Numbered from the stretch's first letter, positions 1-9,107 are shown. The stretch: DNA of 64,000 bases from CAVPJW01 sp963705525 (GCA_963705525.1 CAVPJW010000007.1:372001-436000), one strand, 5' to 3'. A program made the numbers and translations. The notes: a model not told the origin generated them from the sequence alone.

Positions 1-109
1 TTTGGTCCACAGTGCTTGTCTTGCTGTGCTGATCCGACCCGGACCTGAAGGTCGGGGCTGGTAACTGAGAACGGTAGCCGATCGCGCCAGCCTGTCAAGA
101 ATGTCGAGT

Positions 110-140
110 TTGACAACGCGCCGAGGGCATCTGGTATCGT
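110..140 (+). promoter_or_regulatory. Possible sigma70-like promoter for the SGNH lipoprotein
   Basis: A perfect TTGACA hexamer lies at 110-115 and a TATCGT hexamer at 135-140. The 19 bp spacing is longer than ideal. It is about 55 bases before the lipoprotein start at 195. The rest of 1-194 shows no gene that I can support. Confidence 0.3.
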
Positions 141-194
141 GTTGGGTTCCGGGGTTGCCGGTGGCCTGCCAGTAACCCGATGAAGGAGTTTGTA

Positions 195-1637
195 ATGGTT
201 CGTCGGTTCTGGTCGTGGGGTCTTCTGGCAGCGGTATTCGCCTCCGGATGCGGAGAGCCTGGCGGGGGGCCCACCGCGCCGTCGGCCGCCACGACATTGT
301 CACAGGGTGCGTCCCCAACGATAGAAGTGGCGTGTCCTTCGCTCGATGGCTCGCCGGGTTGCTTCTCGCCCCCGATCGCAACCGCGAGCGGAGTAGGCAT
401 CGCCGCCATTGGCGCGCCACAGAACCTCACGGTTACCGTCAACGGTTCGATCCTTACCTATCACTGGACGGCGCCTTCTGGAGGCGGCGTTTTGTCATAT
501 GTCCTCGAAGTTGGATCGTCCCCCGGTGCGTCCAACCTGGTGAATTTCGACACAGGGAACACTGCGACTTCGCTGGTCTCGGGCAACGTTCCGAACGGTG
601 TCTACTACAGCCGGGTGCGCGCACGCGACGCGAGCGGGTTGGGAGCGCCATCGAATGAGGTGAAGAGCACGGTCGGTGGTAGCGGGGGCTCTTCGACAAA
701 GCCCAACGCGCCCACCGGATTCTCCGTCTCGGTTAATGGATCCTCCGTGGTCCTCGACTGGAACGCCCCTTCTTCCGGTTGCCCCGCCACGTCGTACATC
801 CTTGAAGTCGGTTCCTCACCCGGGTCGGCCAACCTTGGCAGCGGCGACATCGGCCCAGCCACATCGGTGACGGGGAGCGCGCCTCCGGGAACGTTCTACC
901 TTCGCATACGCGCCAAGAATTCGGCTGGCGTGGGTGCGCCATCCAACGAGGTGAAGGTCGTCATTGCCGGAGGAGGCGCGGGGACGCTTTCAGTGACGCG
1001 GTTCGTCTGCTTCGGCGACAGCATGACGGATGGCGGCCTCGGACTGTCATCGGGCGGGTATCCCGACAAACTGCGTTCGCTGCTTGAGAATCGCTATACG
1101 AGCCAGAACTTCGATGTGTTCAACGAGGCCAAGGGTGGCGAGCGAGCGACCAACGGCCAGAACCGTTTGCCGGGTGTGCTCGATCAGTGGCATCCGCAGG
1201 TCCTCAACCTGCTCGAAGGCGTGAACGATCTCAATCACAACATAAATCCGATCGGCGCCATGTCGAACATGGTGAATGCCGCCAGGAGTCGGGGGATCGC
1301 CGTGATGCTGGCGACGCTGCCGCCCGAACGTAGTTTTGCGCCGGGCTTCGATCTCCTGAACGACTACAACAATGACATCCGGGCCCTTGCGACGACGCCG
1401 GGTGTCACGCTCGTGGATGTCTTCGCCGCTCTCAGCACGAACGTAGATAGTTACATCTCATCCAACGACGGATTCCATCCGACCGTCGCGGGACACAACA
1501 AGATCGGCGAAACGTTCTTCAACGCGATCGTCGCGCGCTTCCAGGTCAAGGCGTCCTCCACGACACTCACATCCATGAACGAGCTCGAAGCGGCGGGCTG
1601 GAGACTCCAGCCGACGATAGCGGGCTCGCAGCCGTAA
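195..1637 (+). CDS. Lipoprotein with two fibronectin type III domains and an SGNH/GDSL hydrolase domain
   Basis: This is a probable envelope-attached or secreted esterase or carbohydrate deacylase. I chose ATG 195 because AAGGAG sits six bases before it; an in-frame ATG at 180 has no such site. The N-terminus is basic-hydrophobic and ends in lipobox ASGC, with Cys19 as the lipidation site. Two beta-sandwich repeats at about residues 75-160 and 170-257 share the words VLEVGSSPG/ILEVGSSPG and GAPSNEVK, typical of FnIII modules. The C-terminal third carries the SGNH blocks: FGDS with nucleophile Ser276, GVND with Asn334, and DGFHP with Asp425 and His428. The FnIII modules probably bind polysaccharide or space the enzyme from the membrane. 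The substrate cannot be read from sequence. It stands alone and is followed by a hairpin. Confidence 0.85.
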   Translation: MVRRFWSWGLLAAVFASGCGEPGGGPTAPSAATTLSQGASPTIEVACPSLDGSPGCFSPPIATASGVGIAAIGAPQNLTVTVNGSILTYHWTAPSGGGVLSYVLEVGSSPGASNLVNFDTGNTATSLVSGNVPNGVYYSRVRARDASGLGAPSNEVKSTVGGSGGSSTKPNAPTGFSVSVNGSSVVLDWNAPSSGCPATSYILEVGSSPGSANLGSGDIGPATSVTGSAPPGTFYLRIRAKNSAGVGAPSNEVKVVIAGGGAGTLSVTRFVCFGDSMTDGGLGLSSGGYPDKLRSLLENRYTSQNFDVFNEAKGGERATNGQNRLPGVLDQWHPQVLNLLEGVNDLNHNINPIGAMSNMVNAARSRGIAVMLATLPPERSFAPGFDLLNDYNNDIRALATTPGVTLVDVFAALSTNVDSYISSNDGFHPTVAGHNKIGETFFNAIVARFQVKASSTTLTSMNELEAAGWRLQPTIAGSQP

Positions 1638-1646
1638 ACGGATTCG

Positions 1647-1671
1647 GCCCGCCGGCAAGGCGCCGGCGGGC
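1647..1671 (+). terminator. GC-rich hairpin after the SGNH lipoprotein
   Basis: A perfect 10 bp inverted repeat (GCCCGCCGGC / GCCGGCGGGC) encloses a 5-base loop just after the stop at 1637. There is no T-run, so it would be a non-canonical terminator or a transcript-stabilising stem. Confidence 0.5.
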
Positions 1672-1707
1672 TGGCCTCCCGGAGACCGGACAGTGTAGAG
1701 TTCGCCC

Positions 1708-2187
1708 GTGGCTGCGCTCTACCCTGTGACGATCCGCGTCCATTGGTGGGACACCGATGCCGCCGGTATCGTGTGGTTCGGAAACTTCTTCCGGTTTTTC
1801 GAAGAAGCCGAGGACGAGCTGTTCCGGGCGCTGGGAACGGCGCGAACCGATCTGGTGCGCGACCACCGCATTTTCATGCCGCGTGTGGAGACGTCGTGCC
1901 GGTTCAGGTCGCCGGCGCGCGCCGGCGATTTGATCGAAGTAGGCATCGGAGTGGACGAGATCTCGAACCGCCGTATCCAGTACCGCTTCGTCGTGCGCGA
2001 TCAGCCAACGCGGCGCCTGGTCGTCGAAGGCTCATATCGCGTCGCGTGCGTCAGCAGCGAGACGTTCGCTCCCCAGGATTTCCCTGCCGAGATTCCCGCA
2101 CTCCTGAAACGCCTCGATCAGCTCGCGGGTGTGACGCGCGACGGCCGTCACGGCGCATCTCATCAGGAGGCCGCACGCCATGACTGA
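1708..2187 (+). CDS. Acyl-CoA thioesterase, 4-hydroxybenzoyl-CoA thioesterase (YbgC/FadM) family
   Basis: This is a 159-residue single hot-dog-fold protein that should hydrolyse an acyl- or aryl-CoA thioester in the cytoplasm. The N-terminal signature WWDTDAAGIVWFGNF matches the family's D-x3-G-x-V-x(F/Y) active-site region; Asp16 is the likely catalytic acid. Length is normal for the family. The start is GTG 1708, with a TAGAGT hexamer only six bases before it, so the message may be leaderless. The 3' end overlaps kynU by 8 bases and contains its AGGAGG ribosome site, so the two are probably translationally coupled. In this context it may release CoA from stalled anthraniloyl-CoA intermediates, as thioesterases do in aerobic aryl-CoA pathways. 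That role is inferred. Confidence 0.82.
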   Translation: MAALYPVTIRVHWWDTDAAGIVWFGNFFRFFEEAEDELFRALGTARTDLVRDHRIFMPRVETSCRFRSPARAGDLIEVGIGVDEISNRRIQYRFVVRDQPTRRLVVEGSYRVACVSSETFAPQDFPAEIPALLKRLDQLAGVTRDGRHGASHQEAARHD

Positions 2188-3370
2188 CGACCTTTCGCGC
2201 TGGCGGGACGAGTTTCCCATCCTGGAACGCGCGGTCTACATGATCAGCAACTCGCTTGGCGCGATGCCGCGTCGGGCGGCTCAGGATCTCGCCGGCTATG
2301 CCGAGGCCTGGGCCACGCGAGGCGTGCGTGCGTGGGAAGAACGCTGGTGGGAAATGGCGCTCGAGGTGGGAGACAAGGTGGCCTCGGTGATCGGCGCGCC
2401 GCCGCATTCCGTCAGCATGCACGAGAACGTCACGACCGCCGAAGCGGTTGTCCTCTCGTGCCTCGCGCCGAAAGGCGCCAGGCGACGGATCGTGTGTCTC
2501 GAGATGGATTTCCCTTCGATGGTCTATCTCTATCGAGCCCATGAAGCGCTGGGCTTCGAACTCACGATCGTACCGGCTGACCGCGATATGTCGGTCAATG
2601 CGGATCGTCTCATTCAGGCGATCGACGAGACGACGACACTCGTTGCGATGTCGCACGTGCTTTTTCGAACGTCGTACATCATGGATCCGGTCCCCGTTGT
2701 CGAGCGGGCTCACCGTGTGGGAGCGCCGGTCGTCCTGGACACATATCAGTCGGCCGGCATCATCCCCGTCGACGTGACGGCCACCGGAGTGGATTTCGCG
2801 GTGGGCGGCTGCCTCAAGTGGCTGTGTGGCGGACCTGGAAACGCCTTCCTCTACACCCGGCCAGACCTCATGCGCACACTGCAGCCGAGGTTCACGGGCT
2901 GGGTCGGTCACGAAAACCCGTTCGCCTTCGATTGGGAGCACTATCAGCCCCGGCACGACGCGATGCGGATGATGAACGGCACCCCGTCGATCCCCGCGTA
3001 TCATGCGGCGCTCGCGGGGCTGGATATCATCAACGCAATCGGCGTCGCCCGCATCCGGGACGAGTCGAAGCGCATGACGGCCCGGCTTTTGGAGTTGGTC
3101 GACGAGCACGGCTTCGAGTCGATCGCGTCGCGCGATCCGGATCGCCTTGCCGGCACGGTGGCCGTGAACGTTCCCGACGCGAAACACGTCGCGCGTGCGC
3201 TCAAGGCGCGAGACGTCGTGATCGACTATCGCCCTGGCGTGGGCATCCGCATCTCGCCGCACTTCTACAACACGGCGGACGAAGTGGAGCGCGTCATGGC
3301 GGAACTGAGCGAGATCGTCCGCACGAAGTCTTACGATGCGGACACGCCGTTCACGTCGGTTGTCACGTAG
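2180..3370 (+). CDS. kynU: Kynureninase (PLP-dependent, class V aminotransferase fold)
   Basis: Predicted to cleave L-kynurenine (or 3-hydroxykynurenine) to anthranilate and L-alanine. The 396-residue length is close to bacterial kynureninases (about 400-420). Visible landmarks are ISNSLGAMP near residue 23, the PLP-contacting Asp187 in LDTYQSAG, and Lys213 in GGCLKWLCGGPG, the expected Schiff-base lysine in the characteristic kynureninase setting. ATG 2180 has a strong AGGAGG nine bases upstream. It overlaps the thioesterase gene and is followed after 55 bases by an amino-acid permease. With tryptophan 2,3-dioxygenase at 17583-18284 and the aryl-CoA operon between, the product anthranilate would feed the CoA ligase at 7452. 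A generic cysteine-desulfurase-like function is the alternative, but the motif set favours kynureninase. Confidence 0.88.
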   Translation: MTDDLSRWRDEFPILERAVYMISNSLGAMPRRAAQDLAGYAEAWATRGVRAWEERWWEMALEVGDKVASVIGAPPHSVSMHENVTTAEAVVLSCLAPKGARRRIVCLEMDFPSMVYLYRAHEALGFELTIVPADRDMSVNADRLIQAIDETTTLVAMSHVLFRTSYIMDPVPVVERAHRVGAPVVLDTYQSAGIIPVDVTATGVDFAVGGCLKWLCGGPGNAFLYTRPDLMRTLQPRFTGWVGHENPFAFDWEHYQPRHDAMRMMNGTPSIPAYHAALAGLDIINAIGVARIRDESKRMTARLLELVDEHGFESIASRDPDRLAGTVAVNVPDAKHVARALKARDVVIDYRPGVGIRISPHFYNTADEVERVMAELSEIVRTKSYDADTPFTSVVT

Positions 3371-3433
3371 GGTTCTACGGTTCCCGAACCCGTGAACCCT
3401 CTAGAACTCTGGAACCCTGAAACCTTTGAACCC
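3369..3433 (+). repeat. Degenerate GAACCC-type intergenic array
   Basis: Six GAACCC-like words occur at 6-12 base spacing, preceded by two reverse-orientation GGTTC words, so the 5' part can fold into a hairpin. The array abuts, and even supplies, the proposed TTG start of the permease gene. It belongs to the family of short-word arrays found across this window. Confidence 0.6.
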
Positions 3434-4814
3434 GGACACCGATCACCCCTCCGTCCGTCGCGAACAAGTGCTGGCACGCCAGCTGTCTGTTGGCCAGCAG
3501 GCCATGATGGCCATAGGCGGCGCCATCGGCACCGGGCTCTTTCTGGCGAGCGGGCTGGCGGTCAACGTGGCGGGGCCGGCCATCATTCTGTCCTATCTCA
3601 TCTCGGCGGCTGTCGCGCTGCTGCTCACGGCGGCGCTCACCGAGATGGCGGTGATGCATCCCACGGCCGGCTCCTTCGGCGTCTACGCGCACATGTACGT
3701 GTCGCCCTTCGCCGGTTACGCCGTCCGCGTCAGCTACTGGCTGATGGAAATCATCGCCACCGGCGGACATCTCGTCGCGCTGTCCATCTACATGCAGTTC
3801 TGGTTTCCACAGGTGCCGGGCTATCTCTGGACGCTCGGATTCGGCGCGCTCATCGTGTACTTGAATGCCAGGTCCGTCGGAACTTTCGGCGAGTTCGAGT
3901 ACTGGTTTGTCATGATCAAGGTCGTCGCAATCGTGATGTTCGTCGTCCTGGGATCCGCGGTGCTCTTCGGCCTCACGGGCGAACCGGCGATCGGGCTCCG
4001 CAACTACGTCGGTGACGGCGGGTTCGTGCCGATGGGCTTTCTCGGCGTCTGGATCGGCGCGTGCATCGCGTTCTACTCGTTCATCGGCGTCGAGGTGGTC
4101 GCGGTCACCTCAGGCGAGGCCACCGATCCGGAGCGGACGATTCCCAAGGCGATGCTCAGAATGATTCTGGGGCTCACGATCATCTATCTCGTCATGATCG
4201 TCCTCCTCGTCGGGATCATGCCGTGGCAGCAGGCGGGCGTCGGTGAGAGCCCGTTCGTCGGCGTGCTGCGCCGCACTGGAATTCCAGGAGCGGCATCGGT
4301 CATGAACTTCGTCGTCATCACCGCAGCGCTGTCCGCCGCCAACGCAAACCTGTATTTGATCACGCGATCGATGTTCTCGCTCGCGCGCGGCGGTTTTGTC
4401 CCCGCCGCATGGGGCGCCGTCAATCAACGCGGGACGCCGGTGAACGCTCTGTTGATTTCGAGCGTCGGCCTGGCCATTGCCGTCGTGATTCGCGCGTTCT
4501 GGCCGAACTCTGCCTACGTCTGGTTCTTCGGCGTGGCGCTCTTCGGCGGACTGTTCGTCTACATCATGGTCTTCATCACACACCTGGCGTTCAGACGCAG
4601 GATGGACAGCGCCGGCGCGCCTCGATTGCCCGTCAGGATCGCCGGGTCGCGCGCGATGTCGGTGGCCGGCGGCGTTCTGATCCTGGCCATGCTGGTGACC
4701 ACGTGGTGGGCGCCGGGGCTGCGCGTGACGCTGATCGCCGCCGGCCCGTGGCTGTTCCTGCTTGGCGTGGGCTACTTCTTCTCACGCCGGCGCGCGGGCG
4801 AGATCGACGCCTGA
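3426..4814 (+). CDS. APC-superfamily amino acid permease (AAT-like)
   Basis: This is a polytopic secondary transporter of about 12 membrane segments, expected in the cytoplasmic membrane. The first helix carries the APC signature AIGGAIGTGLFLASG, where the unwound Gly-rich part binds the amino-acid backbone. Length (462) is typical for the AAT family, which includes aromatic amino-acid, GABA and proline permeases. No ATG precedes the conserved ARQLSVGQ segment, so the start is TTG 3426 or GTG 3468; neither has a good ribosome site. It follows kynU by 55 bases on the same strand. Uptake of tryptophan, kynurenine or anthranilate is the obvious contextual guess, but specificity is not readable from sequence. 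Confidence 0.85.
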   Translation: MNPDTDHPSVRREQVLARQLSVGQQAMMAIGGAIGTGLFLASGLAVNVAGPAIILSYLISAAVALLLTAALTEMAVMHPTAGSFGVYAHMYVSPFAGYAVRVSYWLMEIIATGGHLVALSIYMQFWFPQVPGYLWTLGFGALIVYLNARSVGTFGEFEYWFVMIKVVAIVMFVVLGSAVLFGLTGEPAIGLRNYVGDGGFVPMGFLGVWIGACIAFYSFIGVEVVAVTSGEATDPERTIPKAMLRMILGLTIIYLVMIVLLVGIMPWQQAGVGESPFVGVLRRTGIPGAASVMNFVVITAALSAANANLYLITRSMFSLARGGFVPAAWGAVNQRGTPVNALLISSVGLAIAVVIRAFWPNSAYVWFFGVALFGGLFVYIMVFITHLAFRRRMDSAGAPRLPVRIAGSRAMSVAGGVLILAMLVTTWWAPGLRVTLIAAGPWLFLLGVGYFFSRRRAGEIDA

Positions 4815-4852
4815 CGGGAAACCCCGCACCAGCCGCCACCGCCGCCGATCAC

Positions 4853-5986
4853 TCACCGCCGCGATCGCTCGTACTCCGCGACGAAGTTCGGATCGCGTTT
4901 CATGAGCTTGTCTCGATCGATCCGGCCGCTCCGCGTCATCAGTTTGTAGGCCAGCCCGAGCGGATCGAGCGGCATGTCGGACGCGATGTTCTCGAACATC
5001 CGCAGGCTCTCGAACGCCGCATCCTGGATGCGATCGACAATCGGCTTGCGAGTCAGCTGAAAGTCATCGAGCGCGGCCGCCACGTCGGTCTCGTGACGCG
5101 CCATGCACGAATGGAGTGCGATCGCATCCTCCAGCGCCAGCTTCGTGCCGGATCCAATGGAGAAATGCGCCGTGTGGAGAGCATCGCCGAGCAGCACCAC
5201 GTTCTGGTGATGCCAGGTTCGGTTCCGGACGAGCACAAAGTTGAGCCAGCGGACGAAGTTGTTGGTGAGGAGCGCCTGCCCTTCCAGGTCGTCCGCAAAC
5301 ACGCGTTCCAGGTATGAGCAGGTATCCTGCTCGCTTCTCTTGGCAAACCCTGCCCGGACCCACGTCTCCTCCGGACATTCGACAATGAACGTGCTCGTCG
5401 TGTCGTTGAACTTGTAGGAATGCGCGGCGAACACACCGTCTTCGTTCTCCCGGAACGTGAGCGTCAGACCGTGGAAAAGCCGATGCGTGCCCAGCCAGAT
5501 GTACTTGTTCGTGCGGACATCGAGCGAGGGCTCGAAGGAGTCGCGGTAGGTCTGCCTGACCAGGCTGTTGGCGCCATCGGCGCCGACCAGCAGGTCGCAA
5601 CCCGACTGGCGCGCCGAGATGTCCGTCACGTTGGTGTGGAAAACCAGTTCCACACCCAGTTCGCGACATCGTTCGTGCAGGATATTCAAGAACCGAAGCC
5701 GCGCAACGCCCGAAAACAGATTGCCTCGAATCGTGACCTTCCGGTTCCTGTGCACGACGTCAACGTTGTCCCACGTCTGGCAGCTCTCGACGATCCGCGT
5801 AAAGGACGGCTCGTCCGCGGTTTGGAGATAAGAAAATGTCTGATCCGAAAAGACGATACCCCAGCCGAACGTGTCGTTGGGGCCATCGCGCTCGATGACG
5901 GTGATGTCGGCGGCAGGCTGACGACGCTTCGTGAGAATCGCGAAGTACAGGCCGGCTGGCCCCCCGCCGATGATGGTGATCTTCAT
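4853..5986 (-). CDS. FAD-dependent aryl-CoA monooxygenase (monooxygenase part of 2-aminobenzoyl-CoA monooxygenase/reductase)
   Basis: This 377-residue class A flavoprotein monooxygenase has all three FAD/NAD(P)H signatures: GGGPAGLYFA at 7-16, DGANSLVR at 137-144 and GDALHTAHFSIGSG at 267-280. The GWGIVFSDQ segment near 41-49 is characteristic of the N-terminal half of proteins annotated as salicylyl-CoA 5-hydroxylase or 2-aminobenzoyl-CoA monooxygenase/reductase. It would hydroxylate 2-aminobenzoyl-CoA at ring position 5. In the known Azoarcus enzyme this domain is fused to an Old-Yellow-type reductase; here the reductase is a separate gene directly upstream with a 4-base ATGA overlap. It is the last gene of the ten-gene minus-strand operon. 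Salicylyl-CoA is the alternative substrate, but kynureninase nearby favours anthraniloyl-CoA. Confidence 0.8.
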   Translation of the reverse strand: MKITIIGGGPAGLYFAILTKRRQPAADITVIERDGPNDTFGWGIVFSDQTFSYLQTADEPSFTRIVESCQTWDNVDVVHRNRKVTIRGNLFSGVARLRFLNILHERCRELGVELVFHTNVTDISARQSGCDLLVGADGANSLVRQTYRDSFEPSLDVRTNKYIWLGTHRLFHGLTLTFRENEDGVFAAHSYKFNDTTSTFIVECPEETWVRAGFAKRSEQDTCSYLERVFADDLEGQALLTNNFVRWLNFVLVRNRTWHHQNVVLLGDALHTAHFSIGSGTKLALEDAIALHSCMARHETDVAAALDDFQLTRKPIVDRIQDAAFESLRMFENIASDMPLDPLGLAYKLMTRSGRIDRDKLMKRDPNFVAEYERSRR

Positions 5987-7443
5987 GATCGATTCGGATC
6001 CCAGGCAGGCGCGGTCAATCGCCGCTTTCCGCCGTCAGCCAGCTTGACGTCCGATCCATCGAGCTCGAGCCGATCCCAGAGCTTGCACGTGACCTGCTTG
6101 TGCTTCTGATCCAGGCCTTCGCAGTAGTTCGTGAAGACGCAGCGCCTCACATCCTGACCGTACCCCAAGCGGATCTTTTCAAACCAGTCGGGATCGGCAA
6201 GCGACTGACGCGCGGCGCCGACGATGTCCGCCTCGCCATTCCTGATGATCGCCTCTGCCTGATCGAATCCGTGGATCCCGCCTGACACGACGATGGGCGT
6301 CTCGCAATCCGCTGCGCGAATCGCTTTCCTGATCCGCGCCGCTGCCGGCACGTTCCGGCCGAATGGCCCGCGGGCATCTGCCAGCACGGTGGGCATGCAC
6401 TCCCATCCGCTCGGGCCGGTATACGGATAGACGGCCCAGCCGATGCCAGGCTGCTTCGCGTCCTCGAACTTCCCGCCGCGCGACAACGACAGGAAGTCCA
6501 TCCCCGCGCGCGCGAACTGCACGCCGAAGAATACCGCGTCGTCTACGGTGTTCCCGTTGGCGATGCAGTCGTCAGATAGATAGCGACAGCCGACGGCAAA
6601 GTCCGATCCGACTCGGGCGCGAACCGCGTGATACACCTCGAGCGGCAACCGTGCCCGGTGCTCCCTGGGGCCGCCATAGCCGTCGGGGCGGTCGTTCAAA
6701 GCGGAGAGGAACGATGCCATCGTATACGCGTGAGCAAAGTGCAGCTCAACGCCGTCGAAGCCCGCCTCCCTGGCCCGCACGGCTGCGGCTGCGAACACGG
6801 CCGGCAACACGCGTGGCAGCTCGCGAATGTGAGGCATGTCCATGTCGGTGACGCGTTCCCGGTATCCGAACTTGAGCGCCTCGAGCTCGCGATCCGTCAG
6901 AACGCGTGCGAGATCGCTCTCGGGCAGCCCGGCGAGTCTCTCTCGGATGTCGTCGTCCGTCATCGCGGATCCCGCGAGCAGATCACGATGGCGATCGGTG
7001 ATGGCCAGAAAACGGCGAAAGAACTTCTCGGGTTCCGGACGACGACGGACCGTCAGAAAGTCGATGATCTGAATGAACAGGCGCGTATGGCCGCCGCTCG
7101 CGCGACGGACGACTTCCACGAGCTGTCGCAGGCCAGGCAGAAAGCGATCGTGGCCGATTCTGAGGAGCGGGCCGCTCGCGATGTCGCGCACGCCCGTCGC
7201 TTCCACCACGAGCCCACCCGGGCGACCGCGCGCGAAGCGCTCGTACCAGTCCAGGACGTCGTCGGTCACGAAACCATCTTCGGTCGCGCGCCAGGGCACC
7301 ATGGCCGGCACCCACGTGCGCTCCTCGAGCTCGACAGGACCGAGACGGATCGGGCTGAACCAGCGGGAAGCCGTTGCCTCGTCGCGCGTCGGCCACCTCG
7401 CGGGCGGCAACGCGTGCTTGATGTGTTCGGGCGGGTGCCACAT
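5983..7443 (-). CDS. Old Yellow Enzyme-family NADH:flavin oxidoreductase (reductase partner of the aryl-CoA monooxygenase)
   Basis: This 486-residue TIM-barrel FMN oxidoreductase is predicted to reduce the hydroxylated, dearomatising CoA-thioester made by the neighbouring monooxygenase. Visible are the barrel start FSPIRLGPVELEERTWVP, the active-site stretch VELHFAHAY with His235 and His238, NDRPDGYGG (250-258), and the late FMN-phosphate region VSGGIHGFDQAEAIIRNGEAD. The C-terminus has an unusual Cys pattern, C-x5-C-x10-C (CVFTNYC...TC), unlike the 4Fe-4S motif of 2,4-dienoyl-CoA reductases. An insertion rich in charge at about 120-200 also sets it apart. It overlaps the monooxygenase by 4 bases and lies 8 bases from the ligase, so equal co-expression is expected. 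The assignment as the split ACMR reductase is inferred from context. Confidence 0.75.
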   Translation of the reverse strand: MWHPPEHIKHALPPARWPTRDEATASRWFSPIRLGPVELEERTWVPAMVPWRATEDGFVTDDVLDWYERFARGRPGGLVVEATGVRDIASGPLLRIGHDRFLPGLRQLVEVVRRASGGHTRLFIQIIDFLTVRRRPEPEKFFRRFLAITDRHRDLLAGSAMTDDDIRERLAGLPESDLARVLTDRELEALKFGYRERVTDMDMPHIRELPRVLPAVFAAAAVRAREAGFDGVELHFAHAYTMASFLSALNDRPDGYGGPREHRARLPLEVYHAVRARVGSDFAVGCRYLSDDCIANGNTVDDAVFFGVQFARAGMDFLSLSRGGKFEDAKQPGIGWAVYPYTGPSGWECMPTVLADARGPFGRNVPAAARIRKAIRAADCETPIVVSGGIHGFDQAEAIIRNGEADIVGAARQSLADPDWFEKIRLGYGQDVRRCVFTNYCEGLDQKHKQVTCKLWDRLELDGSDVKLADGGKRRLTAPAWDPNRS

Positions 7444-7451
7444 GCGACGGA

Positions 7452-9098
7452 TCAGAGTCCTGCGGACGCGGCCTGCTGTTCCTGTTCGCGCAGCTCGACG
7501 CGCCGGATCTTGCCGGTCTCCGTCTTCGGAAGCGCGCTCACGAACGATACTTTCCGTGGGTACTTGTAGTTTGCGAGCTCGCGCCGAACCAGATCCTGGA
7601 GCTCGGCGGCGAGCGATTCGCTTGGCGTTCGGCCAGGCTTCAGGACCACGAACGCCTTCGGCACATGACCTTTGACCGAATCAGGTGACGCCACAACGGC
7701 GGCCTCGAGCACGGCCGGGTGCTCGAGCAGCACGGCCTCGACCTCCGGTCCCGCGATGTTATAGCCGGCGCAGATGATCATGTCGTCGTTGCGGCATTGA
7801 TACCAGATGTATCCGTCCGCATCCTGGATGCAGACATCGTTCGGGAGGTTCCAGCCGCCGCGCACGTATTCCCGTTGGCGGTCGGGTTTGCGCCAGTATC
7901 GACATCCGGTCGGGCCCCGCACGGCAAGGAGACCGGGCGTCCCCCGAGGAACTTCGTTCAACTGATCGTCAACGATGCGCACGTCGTATCCGGGGACCGG
8001 CAGACCGGTCGCGCCGGGACGAACCTGGCCGGGGCGCTGGCAGACGAACACCTGAAACATCTCAGTCGTCCCGAGACTGTCGATGACCTCGACCTTCGTG
8101 CGATCGATCCATTCGTCGTAGACGGGGCGAGGCAAAGGCTCGCCCGCGCTGACACAGAGTCTGAGCGAGCTCAAGTCGAAACGCCGCTCGAGGTCTGCGA
8201 CTTGAAGCAGCAGCCGGTATGTCGTCGCAGCGCAGAAGAGTACGGTGATGCGTTCGCGGCCGATCAGCTCGAGCAGTCGTTCCGGTGTAAAGCTGTCGAG
8301 GAGCACCGTGCGGGCGCCAAATCGATATGGAAACACGAGCAGGCCGCCCAGTCCGAACGTGAACGCCAGCGTCGGATGCCCGCCGAACACATCGCTTGCC
8401 GACGGCTTGATGACATACCGCGCGTACGAATCGGCGGAAGCGATCATGTCCGACGCTGAATGGCAGGCGCCCTTCGGCACGCCGGTGCTGCCCGACGTGT
8501 ACGCCAGGAGCGCGAGGTCGTCGCGTCCCGCAGCATGCGCGTCGAGCCGGGGACTCGACTGTGCGATCAGGTCCGATAGTGTCCACGAGGGAAGGCTCGT
8601 CGCCCCAGACGGCGATCCGATGACCAGCGCAGGCGGATGCTTCAGATCCGGCCAGGCGCGCTCGATTTCGCCGACGAAATCCCCGGCCACCACGCACGCC
8701 TTCGCCTCCGCGTCGTTGACGATGTACGCGAGCTCGCGGGCGCGCAGCATCGGCATCGTGGACACGCCGACGGCGCCAATCTTCTGTACGGCCAGCCATG
8801 TCGCGACGAACTCGGGTCGATTGGGGAAGCGCATCACGACGCGATCGCCCACCCCGACGCCCAGATCCTTGAGGGCGTTGCCGATCCGATTGACTCGCTC
8901 CTGAAGCTCGCCGAAAGTCAGCCGTTCCTGCGCACCCACAAGCGCGATGGCATCGCCGCGCCCGGCATCGACGTGACTGTCGACGAGCTCGCGCGCGACA
9001 TTCAGCATTGACGGGTACTGGACCTCGGGGAGCGAATAGATCCGGTCGGGCCAGAGCTCCGGCGGCGGCAGGTACGATCCAGGGTGGGATTCGGTCAT
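7452..9098 (-). CDS. Aryl-CoA ligase, probable 2-aminobenzoate-CoA ligase
   Basis: This is an ANL-superfamily adenylating enzyme of 548 residues, the usual size for benzoate/2-aminobenzoate-CoA ligases. It has the P-loop-like TSGSTGVPKG at 201-210, the A5-type motif SLGTTEMFQVF, and the C-terminal PKTETGKIRR containing the catalytic lysine near residue 529. It would convert anthranilate, ATP and CoA to 2-aminobenzoyl-CoA, AMP and PPi. The N-terminal PPPELWPD and LNVARELVD segments resemble the benzoate/2-aminobenzoate ligase group more than long-chain acyl-CoA synthetases. It sits between the acyl-CoA dehydrogenase gene and the OYE gene, separated from the former by a short GGTTC array. Other aromatic or aliphatic acids remain possible substrates. 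Confidence 0.8.
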   Translation of the reverse strand: MTESHPGSYLPPPELWPDRIYSLPEVQYPSMLNVARELVDSHVDAGRGDAIALVGAQERLTFGELQERVNRIGNALKDLGVGVGDRVVMRFPNRPEFVATWLAVQKIGAVGVSTMPMLRARELAYIVNDAEAKACVVAGDFVGEIERAWPDLKHPPALVIGSPSGATSLPSWTLSDLIAQSSPRLDAHAAGRDDLALLAYTSGSTGVPKGACHSASDMIASADSYARYVIKPSASDVFGGHPTLAFTFGLGGLLVFPYRFGARTVLLDSFTPERLLELIGRERITVLFCAATTYRLLLQVADLERRFDLSSLRLCVSAGEPLPRPVYDEWIDRTKVEVIDSLGTTEMFQVFVCQRPGQVRPGATGLPVPGYDVRIVDDQLNEVPRGTPGLLAVRGPTGCRYWRKPDRQREYVRGGWNLPNDVCIQDADGYIWYQCRNDDMIICAGYNIAGPEVEAVLLEHPAVLEAAVVASPDSVKGHVPKAFVVLKPGRTPSESLAAELQDLVRRELANYKYPRKVSFVSALPKTETGKIRRVELREQEQQAASAGL

Positions 9099-9107
9099 CG
9101 CTTCAAC

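Noticed and set aside
2051..3262. A 403-codon open frame on the strand opposite kynureninase
   Set aside because: It lies wholly within kynU, has a His/Arg-rich composition typical of antisense frames in GC-rich DNA, and shows no domain.
5420..6109. A 229-codon plus-strand frame across the monooxygenase and OYE gene junction
   Set aside because: It crosses two well-supported overlapping minus-strand genes and has no motif.
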